The notes under the pieces are model-generated. The model saw only the letters and a list, made by a program, of their open reading frames with translations. It made no database searches and was not told where the DNA came from. DNA of 59,061 bases from JBBSBR01 sp038251135 (GTDB lineage: Bacteria; Patescibacteriota; Saccharimonadia; UBA4664), in the NCBI GenBank assembly GCA_038251135.1, contig JBBSBR010000002.1, positions 1 to 59,061 of the forward strand, in the 5' to 3' direction. Shown here piece after piece: positions 7,995 to 14,805 of the stretch (positions are counted from its first letter, which is position 1; the number at the start of each line of letters is the position of its first letter). The position numbers and the translations under genes are program-made.

Positions 7995-9151
7995 AGATCG
8001 GGCTAGTCTGTCCCTACAATATGTTTGAATACGCCGGAGGCGTGCAGGAGGTGGTGCTCCACCTGAGCCATGGACTTCGCGAGCGCGGCCATGACGTGCG
8101 AATCATCACGCCGCGCCCAAACAACAACCACAACGGCGACCATGCCGCCGCGGTCGAAACGTCCGACGATCAAATGATCCTGCTCGGCCAATCTCGCAAG
8201 ATGAATACGCCGTTTGCGACCATGGTCGACTTTGGTTTCGAGGCCGAGGGCCGTGAAATTGACGCCATGCTTGAGCGCGAGAATTTCGACCTCATCCACT
8301 TTCACGAACCATGGGTACCCTTCCTCTCGCGCCAAATCATCAACCGCTCCAGCGCCGTTCATGTGGCGACCTTTCACGCCAAGCTTCCCGAAACGATGAC
8401 GGGCAAATCAATCATGAGCGTCGTTTCTCCCTATACCAAGTCTTTCTTGAAAGATCTTGACGCTCTGACCGCGGTTTCAAAAGCCGCCGCCGAGTATATC
8501 CGTTCAATTACGACCGATCCGATTGTGATCGTGCCGAACGGAATCGATCTCACCCGGTACCGCACCTCGCCGCATCCGTCGATGGCCGAACGCCGCATGA
8601 AGACGATTGCCTATGTGGGCCGGTTGGAATCCCGCAAAGGCGTTGAGTGGCTCATTCGGGCTTTTGCCGAGCTCCAGACCAGGCGGCGCGACGTGGAGCT
8701 GGTGATTGCCGGCCGCGGCGTCAAGCTGAGAACCCTCGTACGGCTCGCCGAAAGCCTGAAGGTCACCAATATCTCCTTCCCCGGTTTTATCGACGATGCG
8801 GCCAAACTCAAGCTCATCGCCGACGCCGATATCTTTTCCAGTCCGGCGCTGTTCGGTGAAAGCTTCGGCATCGTCCTGCTGGAAGCCATGGCTCTCGGCA
8901 CGCCTGTCGTGGCCGGCAACAACTCCGGCTATGCCAGCGTGCTCACCGGCACCGGACGCCTAAGCCTCGTTGATCCGCGTAAAACCACCGATTACGCCGA
9001 CCGGCTCGACCTCCTCCTCGATGATGATCGTCTGCGCGCCGCCTGGCAGGACTGGGCCGCGGCCGAAATTGGACGGTACGCCTACCCGCACATTGTCGAT
9101 CAATATTTGAAAATTTATGAGTCGGCCTTGGCCCAAGAGCGAAACGAGTAA
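7991..9151 (+). CDS. GT4 glycosyltransferase, PimA-like
   Basis: Retaining GT-B glycosyltransferase (386 residues) of family GT4. The N-terminal acceptor domain starts Met-Lys-Ile-Gly-Leu-Val-Cys-Pro-Tyr with Ala-Gly-Gly-Val-Gln near residue 16. The donor domain has Tyr-Val-Gly-Arg-Leu-Glu-Ser-Arg-Lys-Gly near 206 and the nucleotide-sugar site Gly-Glu-Ser-Phe-Gly-Ile-Val-Leu-Leu-Glu-Ala-Met-Ala near 297 (the E-X7-E motif). The layout resembles actinobacterial phosphatidylinositol mannosyltransferases, but the lipid acceptor cannot be told from sequence. It is cytoplasmic or membrane-peripheral, coupled to the hydrolase by a 4-base overlap and 6 bases ahead of a second GT4. Confidence 0.93.
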   Translation: MKIGLVCPYNMFEYAGGVQEVVLHLSHGLRERGHDVRIITPRPNNNHNGDHAAAVETSDDQMILLGQSRKMNTPFATMVDFGFEAEGREIDAMLERENFDLIHFHEPWVPFLSRQIINRSSAVHVATFHAKLPETMTGKSIMSVVSPYTKSFLKDLDALTAVSKAAAEYIRSITTDPIVIVPNGIDLTRYRTSPHPSMAERRMKTIAYVGRLESRKGVEWLIRAFAELQTRRRDVELVIAGRGVKLRTLVRLAESLKVTNISFPGFIDDAAKLKLIADADIFSSPALFGESFGIVLLEAMALGTPVVAGNNSGYASVLTGTGRLSLVDPRKTTDYADRLDLLLDDDRLRAAWQDWAAAEIGRYAYPHIVDQYLKIYESALAQERNE

Positions 9152-9157
9152 TACCGG

Positions 9158-10261
9158 ATGGCACGTATTGGCTTAGCCGTCGACGATTCGCTGGATTCCA
9201 CCGATGGCGTTCAGCAATATGTACTAACGCTCGGACAATGGCTAACGACCCAAGGCCACGAGGTAGTTTATTTGGCCGGCCAGACCGACCGTACCGACAT
9301 AACCGTGCGCTCGCTCGGTCCGACCGTCCGAGTCGGCTTCAATCAGAACCGGCTCAATATTCCCCTGCCCTTCAAGCGTGCCTCAGCAAAAAAACTACTG
9401 GACGAGCTCAAACTTGATGTCCTGCATATCCAACTGCCCCATGCTCCGTATCTCACGGGTCGGCTCGTTCGCCACGCTCCGGACAGCCTGAGGATCGTCG
9501 GCACGTTCCACATACTGCCGGCCGGAAAACTGGCGAGCCTTGGAACCCGGGCACTGGGACTGATCAGCCGACGCCAACTCAAACGCTTCAACCAAATAAT
9601 TGCCGTATCGCCCGCCGCGGCCGCATTTGCCCGCAGTAATTACGGGGTTGACCCGATCGTTATCCCGAATGCGGTCGAGACGACCAAATTTGCCAGCCAG
9701 GCCAAGGTACCCAGGAACAGTCCGCCCAAGATCCTGTTTCTCGGACGGCTGGTTGAGCGCAAAGGCGCCCAACATTTGATCGATGCCGTCGGCCGGCTCC
9801 GCGGTATCTACCGCGAACCGCTCCAGGTAGTGATCGCCGGTCCCGGACCGTTGCGAGCCCGACTCGAGATGCAGGTCCGTACGCTTGGGCTTTCGGAAAT
9901 TGTCTCATTTACCGGCTTCGTCGACGAAGCGCAGAAACCGAAACTCTTAGCCTCAGCCGATATTGCCGTATTTCCCAGTACCGGCGGTGAAAGCTTCGGC
10001 ATCATCTTGGTGGAAGCTATGGCAGCGGGCGCCGGCGTCGTACTGGGGGGTGACAACCCCGGTTATGCGAGCATCCTGGGAGACCAACCCGAACTCCTGA
10101 TCGACCCGCTCGACACGCCGGAATTTGCCGAGCGTTTGGAGAAATTCTTACGCGATGACGCCCTGCGATCCGCAATGCGTAAATGGCAGATGAAAACCGC
10201 CAGACAATACGACGTGGAAATCGTCGGCCGGCGCATCCTTGAGACTTACGGTCTTAACTAG
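9158..10261 (+). CDS. Second GT4 glycosyltransferase
   Basis: A 367-residue GT-B protein, a relative of the preceding gene but clearly diverged. It has Asp-Gly-Val-Gln-Gln-Tyr-Val near residue 17, Phe-Leu-Gly-Arg-Leu-Val-Glu-Arg-Lys-Gly near 193, and Gly-Glu-Ser-Phe-Gly-Ile-Ile-Leu-Val-Glu-Ala-Met near 280 with the two Glu of the donor site. Two consecutive GT4 enzymes suggest stepwise addition of two sugars to one acceptor. The gene ends 7 bases from the convergent ileS gene, with no room for a separate terminator. Confidence 0.92.
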   Translation: MARIGLAVDDSLDSTDGVQQYVLTLGQWLTTQGHEVVYLAGQTDRTDITVRSLGPTVRVGFNQNRLNIPLPFKRASAKKLLDELKLDVLHIQLPHAPYLTGRLVRHAPDSLRIVGTFHILPAGKLASLGTRALGLISRRQLKRFNQIIAVSPAAAAFARSNYGVDPIVIPNAVETTKFASQAKVPRNSPPKILFLGRLVERKGAQHLIDAVGRLRGIYREPLQVVIAGPGPLRARLEMQVRTLGLSEIVSFTGFVDEAQKPKLLASADIAVFPSTGGESFGIILVEAMAAGAGVVLGGDNPGYASILGDQPELLIDPLDTPEFAERLEKFLRDDALRSAMRKWQMKTARQYDVEIVGRRILETYGLN

Positions 10262-10268
10262 GCTCAGT

Positions 10269-13145
10269 TTAAATTTTCTCAACCCTAACGTAGAGCTCCT
10301 GACCGCCGACTTTGGCCGGTACGGCATCGGACGCACCGCTGGTCTTGAGCTCGACGGCGAGCGTCTCAGCCTTGATCGTTTCGGCATGAGCCGCAATCGC
10401 CCGGCTCAAATCCGGGTCTTCGGTTTCGAGCGTCAGAGCGATGCGGTCATCAACCTCGAATCCGGCATTTTTTCGCGCATTCTGAACAAGTCTTACCACG
10501 TCGCGCATCGTACCTTCGGCTCGCAGATCATCCGAAATCTCCGTATCGAGTTCCACTTCCGTATCCGCGCCGCCGCGGACAATTTCTTTCACATTGACCT
10601 CTTCGATAATAATCGGCAGATAATTATCCGGCAGGCTCGGTATCGTCAAGCGGCTCAGCGGCTGGCGGACTTTGATCTTGGACTCGGCTCGTAAACTTAA
10701 GCCTGCGGTTATGACCTCGCGGACTTTCGCCATATCAGCCAGAACCTCGGCATCGGCATCGCCGGCAACGGGCCAGTCGCTTAAATGAACGCTCGGGGCT
10801 TCATCCATGCCTTCGGTCAATCCGCGCCAGAGCTTATCGGCCACAAACGGACTCCATGGAGCCAGCAGTTGGGCAATTCGGCAAAGGGCGTAGTGCAAAG
10901 TTGCGTAAGCCTGCGCCTTGTCGTTGTCGTCTTCGCTTTTCCAGAAACGGCGGCGGCTGCGGCGAACGTACCAATTCGACAGATCGTCTACCAACCCGCG
11001 CAACGGACGCAGCGCTTGGGCCAGCTGGTAGGCGTCGGCCGCCTCGGTCATTTCGGAAATCGTTTCATCCAGACGCGCCAGCAACCACCGGTCGAGTACG
11101 TTGTCGGAGACCGGACGGGCAAGTTGCTTCGGTGCCGTCCAGCCGTCGATTTCGGCGTACATGCTCAGGAAACTATAGGTATTCCAGAGCGTCCCAAAGA
11201 CATTGCGCTGAATATCGCCCATCGCATCGCGGTTGAAACGCATGTAGTCGGCGCCCACCGCCTGGTCGTTACCAAGCAGATAAAACCGTAACGTATCGGC
11301 GCCTTCGACGCTGAAGACCTCTTCGACCGGCGGGTAATTTTTGAGGCGTTTCGACAGCTTCTGGCCGTCGGCCGCCATGACCATGCCGTTCACCAAGACG
11401 TTTTTGTAAGCCGGGCGGTCAAAGACAATCGTCGACAGCACGTGCTGAACATAGAACCAAAGCCGCGTCTGATCAAGGCCCTCGCCGATATAATCAGCCG
11501 GAAAGCTCGCCTCGAACACCTCTTTGTTCTCAAACGGATAATGCTGCTGGGCGGCCGGCATCGAGCCGCTTTCGAACCAGCAGTCGAAGACCTCATCGAT
11601 CCGCTTGTACGTTTTGCCGTCTTTGGCGATCACTACATTGTCGATTCCCGGCCGGTGAAGATCATCGGGCGTTTCGGACAGCCCGGCGAGCTCCGTCAGT
11701 TCCGCCAGACTCGAAACCACGAGATAATCGGTCTCATCCTGATCATTGACCCAGATCGGCATCGGGGCGCCCCAATAGCGGCTCCGGCTGATCGACCAGT
11801 CTCGCGCTCCCTCAAGCCATTTCCCGAAGCGGCCAGTCTTGATGTGGGCCGGCTGCCAATTGATCTGATCGGCCGTCCGCGCCATGTCGCCGCGTATCGC
11901 CGACACTTTCACAAACCAAGTCGAAATCGCGTAATACAGCAGCGGTGTATCGCAGCGATAGCAGAACGGGTAGGTATGCGTAAACATCTCCGCCGCGTAC
12001 ACCCGGCCGGCTTTGGTCAGATGCTCGATTATGAGCTTATCGGCGCCTTTGAAGAATTTATTGCGCACGGCTTCGAGCGAAATATTGTCCGTCAGATGTC
12101 CGTCCGGCTTCACGGTATTGAGTACCGGAATGTCATGCTTCACGGCCAGGTTCAGGTCTTCCTCGCCGAAGGCCGGGGCCACGTGCAGGACGCCGGACCC
12201 TTCCTCGACCGCGACGGCCGACGCAGTCCAGACCCGATATAAATTCTCGCTTTTTGGCAAGTTCGAAAGTTCAAACAGCGGCTCGTAGCGCTTGCCGATG
12301 AGATCGTCTGCCGCAACTTCTTTGAGGATTCTGTACTCAGCCTTGAGTACGTCGAGCCGACTCTTGGCCAGAATCAGGACTTCGCTCACCCCCTCGTCGT
12401 CTTTGAGCTCCACATAGACATATTTAGCTTCCGGATTGACGGCGACGGCCGCGTTTCCGGGCAGACTCCAGGGGGTCGTCGTCCAGCCCAACAGGCTGGC
12501 GTCTTCATCGGCCAACTTAAACTTTACGTACAAGCTCGGATCCGGTACGTCGTCCTTGTAGCCCTCGTTTACCTCAAAGTTCGACAGCGGAGTCTCGCAC
12601 CGCGGACAGTACGGCATGCTCTTATAGCCCTTGTAGAGCAGCCCTTTTTCGTGAACCTGACCCAACATCCACCAGACGCTCTCAGTATAATCCCGGTCAA
12701 TCGTGGCATAAGCGTGCTCGGTGTCGGTCCAGCGTCCGGCGCGGCGAAAGAAATCCTCCCATTCGCCTTTGTATTTGAAGACGCTTGCCCGGCAGGCGTC
12801 ATTGAAAGTCTGAAGGCCAAGGTCCAAGATCTGCTTCTTGCCGCTCACGCCGAAATCTTTCTCGACGGCAAACTCGACCGGCAGACCGTGGCAGTCCCAG
12901 CCGTTCCGCCGCTCCACGTAGAATCCGCGCATCGTCTTGTAGCGGCCGAGCGAGTCCTTGATGCTCGTAACCAGAGTATGGCCGAAATGCGGCAGCCCGT
13001 TGGCAAACGGCGGTCCGTCATAGAAGCTAAAACGAGGTGCATCCTGGCGAATGGCCAAGCTCTGCCGGAAGGTTTGCTCATCCTCCCAAGTTTTGAGCAT
13101 CTCGGCTTCGAATTCGGGAAAATTGGCTTGAGGGGCTTTCTTCAT
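10269..13145 (-). CDS. ileS: Isoleucyl-tRNA synthetase, eukaryote-like type
   Basis: Class I synthetase (958 residues) charging tRNA-Ile. The HIGH motif appears as His-Phe-Gly-His near residue 55, and KMSKS as Lys-Leu-Ser-Lys-Arg near 600, followed by Leu-Lys-Asn-Tyr-Pro. In the editing domain Val-Leu-His-Val-Ala-Pro-Ala-Phe-Gly-Glu-Glu-Asp (near 325) matches the type 2 (eukaryote and Thermus style) enzymes rather than the type 1 Ala-Pro-Gly-His-Gly form. Type 2 enzymes are known to tolerate mupirocin. The ATG is preceded by AAAGGAGA. A T-box leader upstream ties expression to uncharged tRNA-Ile. Confidence 0.96.
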   Translation of the reverse strand: MKKAPQANFPEFEAEMLKTWEDEQTFRQSLAIRQDAPRFSFYDGPPFANGLPHFGHTLVTSIKDSLGRYKTMRGFYVERRNGWDCHGLPVEFAVEKDFGVSGKKQILDLGLQTFNDACRASVFKYKGEWEDFFRRAGRWTDTEHAYATIDRDYTESVWWMLGQVHEKGLLYKGYKSMPYCPRCETPLSNFEVNEGYKDDVPDPSLYVKFKLADEDASLLGWTTTPWSLPGNAAVAVNPEAKYVYVELKDDEGVSEVLILAKSRLDVLKAEYRILKEVAADDLIGKRYEPLFELSNLPKSENLYRVWTASAVAVEEGSGVLHVAPAFGEEDLNLAVKHDIPVLNTVKPDGHLTDNISLEAVRNKFFKGADKLIIEHLTKAGRVYAAEMFTHTYPFCYRCDTPLLYYAISTWFVKVSAIRGDMARTADQINWQPAHIKTGRFGKWLEGARDWSISRSRYWGAPMPIWVNDQDETDYLVVSSLAELTELAGLSETPDDLHRPGIDNVVIAKDGKTYKRIDEVFDCWFESGSMPAAQQHYPFENKEVFEASFPADYIGEGLDQTRLWFYVQHVLSTIVFDRPAYKNVLVNGMVMAADGQKLSKRLKNYPPVEEVFSVEGADTLRFYLLGNDQAVGADYMRFNRDAMGDIQRNVFGTLWNTYSFLSMYAEIDGWTAPKQLARPVSDNVLDRWLLARLDETISEMTEAADAYQLAQALRPLRGLVDDLSNWYVRRSRRRFWKSEDDNDKAQAYATLHYALCRIAQLLAPWSPFVADKLWRGLTEGMDEAPSVHLSDWPVAGDADAEVLADMAKVREVITAGLSLRAESKIKVRQPLSRLTIPSLPDNYLPIIIEEVNVKEIVRGGADTEVELDTEISDDLRAEGTMRDVVRLVQNARKNAGFEVDDRIALTLETEDPDLSRAIAAHAETIKAETLAVELKTSGASDAVPAKVGGQELYVRVEKI

Positions 13146-13378
13146 GAGTCTCCTTTAAGTTTGAATACGAAAATCCATCGGGGTGCAGGGATCCAGCGAT
13201 TGCCGGACGGTACCACCCTGCTTTCCAGATGGACGCTTCATTCATTACTGCTCACGGGAGTAATCTGACCGTCGACTTCTACTAGTACGGGGCGTACGTT
13301 CTGGTCGCTGCTTCGCGGTTGATAGCCGCTCACTCCGCCGCGGCGAAGACGCATGTGCATTAAGTTGTAAACGTATTA
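13146..13378 (-). promoter_or_regulatory. T-box riboswitch leader of ileS
   Basis: The minus-strand leader contains the T-box core AGGGTGGTACCG (13219-13208), which pairs with the uncharged tRNA end. Downstream GGATCCCTGC and GATGGATTTT can pair with upstream GCAGGG and TCCATC, giving the terminator or sequester form. A short stem I is visible upstream: CGCGG and CCGCG enclose a segment with TATCAA, where ATC (13323-13321) is an Ile codon and the likely specifier. Whether control is by termination or by hiding the AAAGGAGA ribosome site is open. The core, its position and the Ile specifier all fit an ileS T-box. Confidence 0.85.
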
Positions 13379-13388
13379 TGGCCCGTAC

Positions 13389-13652
13389 TTAGCCGTGAAT
13401 CAAGCTATGTGCGGCGATCTGGATAATCTGCAATATGAAGAATAATGCCAACGGCGAGAAATCTATGCCCGGTACCCGAGGCAAGACCCGCCGCAACGGG
13501 CTGAGCAACGGTTCAGTGATATCGATAAACAATTGATACAACCGGTTTGTCGGGCGAGCGAAGTAACTCATGACGATGCGCACGAGCAGGATACCCGTAA
13601 ATACCCAGACAAAGACATCGATGTAGGTCAGCAAGAGCGCTCCGCCGGTCAT
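13389..13652 (-). CDS. yggT: YggT-family membrane protein
   Basis: An 87-residue protein with two membrane helices (about 8-28 and 65-85) and a central Pro-Leu-Leu-Ser-Pro-Leu-Arg-Arg-Val-Leu-Pro, the hallmark of the YggT family. YggT proteins lie near division and envelope genes in many bacteria; their molecular role is not settled. It overlaps the upstream thioredoxin-like gene by ATGA, so both are translated from one message. The distance to the ileS leader downstream is only about 10 bases. Confidence 0.85.
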   Translation of the reverse strand: MTGGALLLTYIDVFVWVFTGILLVRIVMSYFARPTNRLYQLFIDITEPLLSPLRRVLPRVPGIDFSPLALFFILQIIQIAAHSLIHG

Positions 13653-13912
13653 TGATGCGCCAAGTAGCTGATTTCAGACGGCGGCGGGAAAGACTCAGCA
13701 TCCTGCCAGACCTGCACAGTACTGCCGTCGTCGCGGGCCACTACGATCGCCGGACGGCCCATCACATCAAAAGCTTCCGCCAAACTAATACCCTGCGGCG
13801 TATCGGCATCCGTCATCTCATAGGGTGTCTGGGCTGCATCGAGACGCTTGGCGTAATCCATCATCTGGCGCTCGCCGGGGGTCTGACGATTGTAGAGCAA
13901 GTATACGTTCAT
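13649..13912 (-). CDS. Small thioredoxin-fold protein
   Basis: An 87-residue protein starting Met-Asn-Val-Tyr-Leu-Leu-Tyr-Asn-Arg, with Gly-Arg-Pro-Ala-Ile-Val-Val near residue 56 in the position of the cis-Pro loop of glutaredoxin-like proteins. No CXXC redox pair is present, so it is probably not a classic redox enzyme. The ATG at 13912 is chosen because a TACAAT box (13925-13920) places the transcription start one base before it; the longer in-frame start would lie upstream of the promoter. It heads the short unit with yggT. Confidence 0.65.
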   Translation of the reverse strand: MNVYLLYNRQTPGERQMMDYAKRLDAAQTPYEMTDADTPQGISLAEAFDVMGRPAIVVARDDGSTVQVWQDAESFPPPSEISYLAHQ

Positions 13913-13963
13913 GACTGAAATTGTAGCATAACCGTGTAGCAAGTCGGCACCGATACAAAGAAA

Positions 13964-14005
13964 TCCCGCCTCCGCCACACCCTGTAGGGTACGGCGGAGG
14001 CGGGA
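13964..14005 (-). terminator. Strong intrinsic terminator
   Basis: A 13-base perfect GC-rich stem encloses a smaller nested hairpin and is followed on the minus strand by TTTCTTTG. It closes the unknown gene at 14049-14507. Confidence 0.85.
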
Positions 14006-14048
14006 CAGGGTAGCTGGCGCTTGCGGGGTCTCCGCCTGAGCACCGGCT

Positions 14049-14507
14049 CTAAACTGCGAATACGCCCATGACTACTCCGAGATCGGTCAGCCGTTGCAGA
14101 CTCCCGAGCTGGGCGCGCGTGAGCGTAATTCGGGCCGGCAACCGCTGGCAAAGCCGCGCTAGGACAGGCTGCTCAACCTTCATCTCCAGCAGCGTCTTCG
14201 CGAGCTCCACTGAATCCGCGTCGACGTGCGGCCGAAAGGCAACGATCACCTTTTCGGCTTCCTGTTGGCTGCTCTTAGCGGGATTGAAGCCGCTTTGTCC
14301 TCGTCGGCGGCCTCCGCCGGTGACATTGCGGGCCGACTGCTTGGGGCTCACCCGGCCGCCATTTTTGGGGGCGTAGAAGGCGGTTGAGGTCTGCCGGTTG
14401 CCGGGCAGAAACCGGGGCGGCTCGGATTGCTTCGCCGTATCCGGCTCCGGTTTTTCGATCCGCTTGGCGGAACTGGCCATCTTCCGACGATCACGTGGTG
14501 CTGGCAT
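14049..14507 (-). CDS. Basic hypothetical protein with disordered N-terminus
   Basis: A 152-residue protein not recognised. The ATG at 14507 follows a strong GGAGGT 4 bases away; longer in-frame starts lack one. Residues 1-85 are low complexity and strongly basic (Arg, Lys, Pro, Gly, with Gly-Gly-Gly-Arg-Arg-Arg-Gly), probably disordered and able to bind nucleic acid. Residues about 90-152 look like a small folded domain with two helices, containing Pro-His-Val-Asp-Ala-Asp-Ser-Val-Glu-Leu-Ala. It has a strong terminator after it and no operon partner. Confidence 0.65.
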   Translation of the reverse strand: MPAPRDRRKMASSAKRIEKPEPDTAKQSEPPRFLPGNRQTSTAFYAPKNGGRVSPKQSARNVTGGGRRRGQSGFNPAKSSQQEAEKVIVAFRPHVDADSVELAKTLLEMKVEQPVLARLCQRLPARITLTRAQLGSLQRLTDLGVVMGVFAV

Positions 14508-14564
14508 AATACCTCCGCTGCTCGAATGAATAACGGCATCTTTCAAGGTGCGTGTAACAAAAAT

Positions 14565-14586
14565 GGAGCCTCTGGTGGGAGGCTCC
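14565..14586 (-). terminator. Intrinsic terminator after the tiny membrane peptide
   Basis: An 8-base stem GGAGCCTC/GAGGCTCC is followed on the minus strand by ATTTTTG. It would end a transcript of only about 125 bases starting at 14693. Confidence 0.8.
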
Positions 14587-14617
14587 CGATCTGTTACAAA
14601 AATCTTAAAGCCCCGCG

Positions 14618-14692
14618 CTATGCATTTCCCATCAGAATGATACCTGCCAGGAACAGGCCCTGCTGATACATAACATTTGCGCTTCGCTTCAT
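14618..14692 (-). CDS. Candidate 24-residue membrane peptide, leaderless
   Basis: A very short frame beginning Met-Lys-Arg-Ser-Ala-Asn-Val, then a hydrophobic stretch of about 14 residues (Gly-Leu-Phe-Leu-Ala-Gly-Ile-Ile-Leu-Met-Gly) to the end. It has its own promoter placing the start 1 base before the ATG and its own terminator, and lies between the nrdJ terminator and the next gene. An in-frame start four codons earlier, preceded by AGGGAGG, is possible from read-through. Small hydrophobic peptides of this form often regulate membrane complexes or act as toxins; none is recognised here. The same transcript could instead be a small RNA. Confidence 0.4.
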   Translation of the reverse strand: MKRSANVMYQQGLFLAGIILMGNA

Positions 14693-14699
14693 AGTAGAC

Positions 14700-14729
14700 A
14701 TCATACCGCTAACCCTCCCTGACGGTCAA
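14700..14729 (-). promoter_or_regulatory. Promoter of the tiny membrane peptide
   Basis: TTGACC (14729-14724) and TATGAT (14705-14700) are spaced by 18 bases on the minus strand; the start falls at 14693, directly before an ATG. Confidence 0.55.
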
Positions 14730-14740
14730 GCAAAGAAAAC

Positions 14741-14782
14741 GGGCGGGTTCTGGGTAGCTCATACGCAACCCAGAACCCGCCC
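14741..14782 (-). terminator. nrdJ terminator
   Basis: A perfect 15-base stem followed on the minus strand by GTTTTCTTTG, 24 bases after the nrdJ stop. Confidence 0.9.
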
Positions 14783-14805
14783 TTATGGCAACTGACCGCG
14801 ATCGG

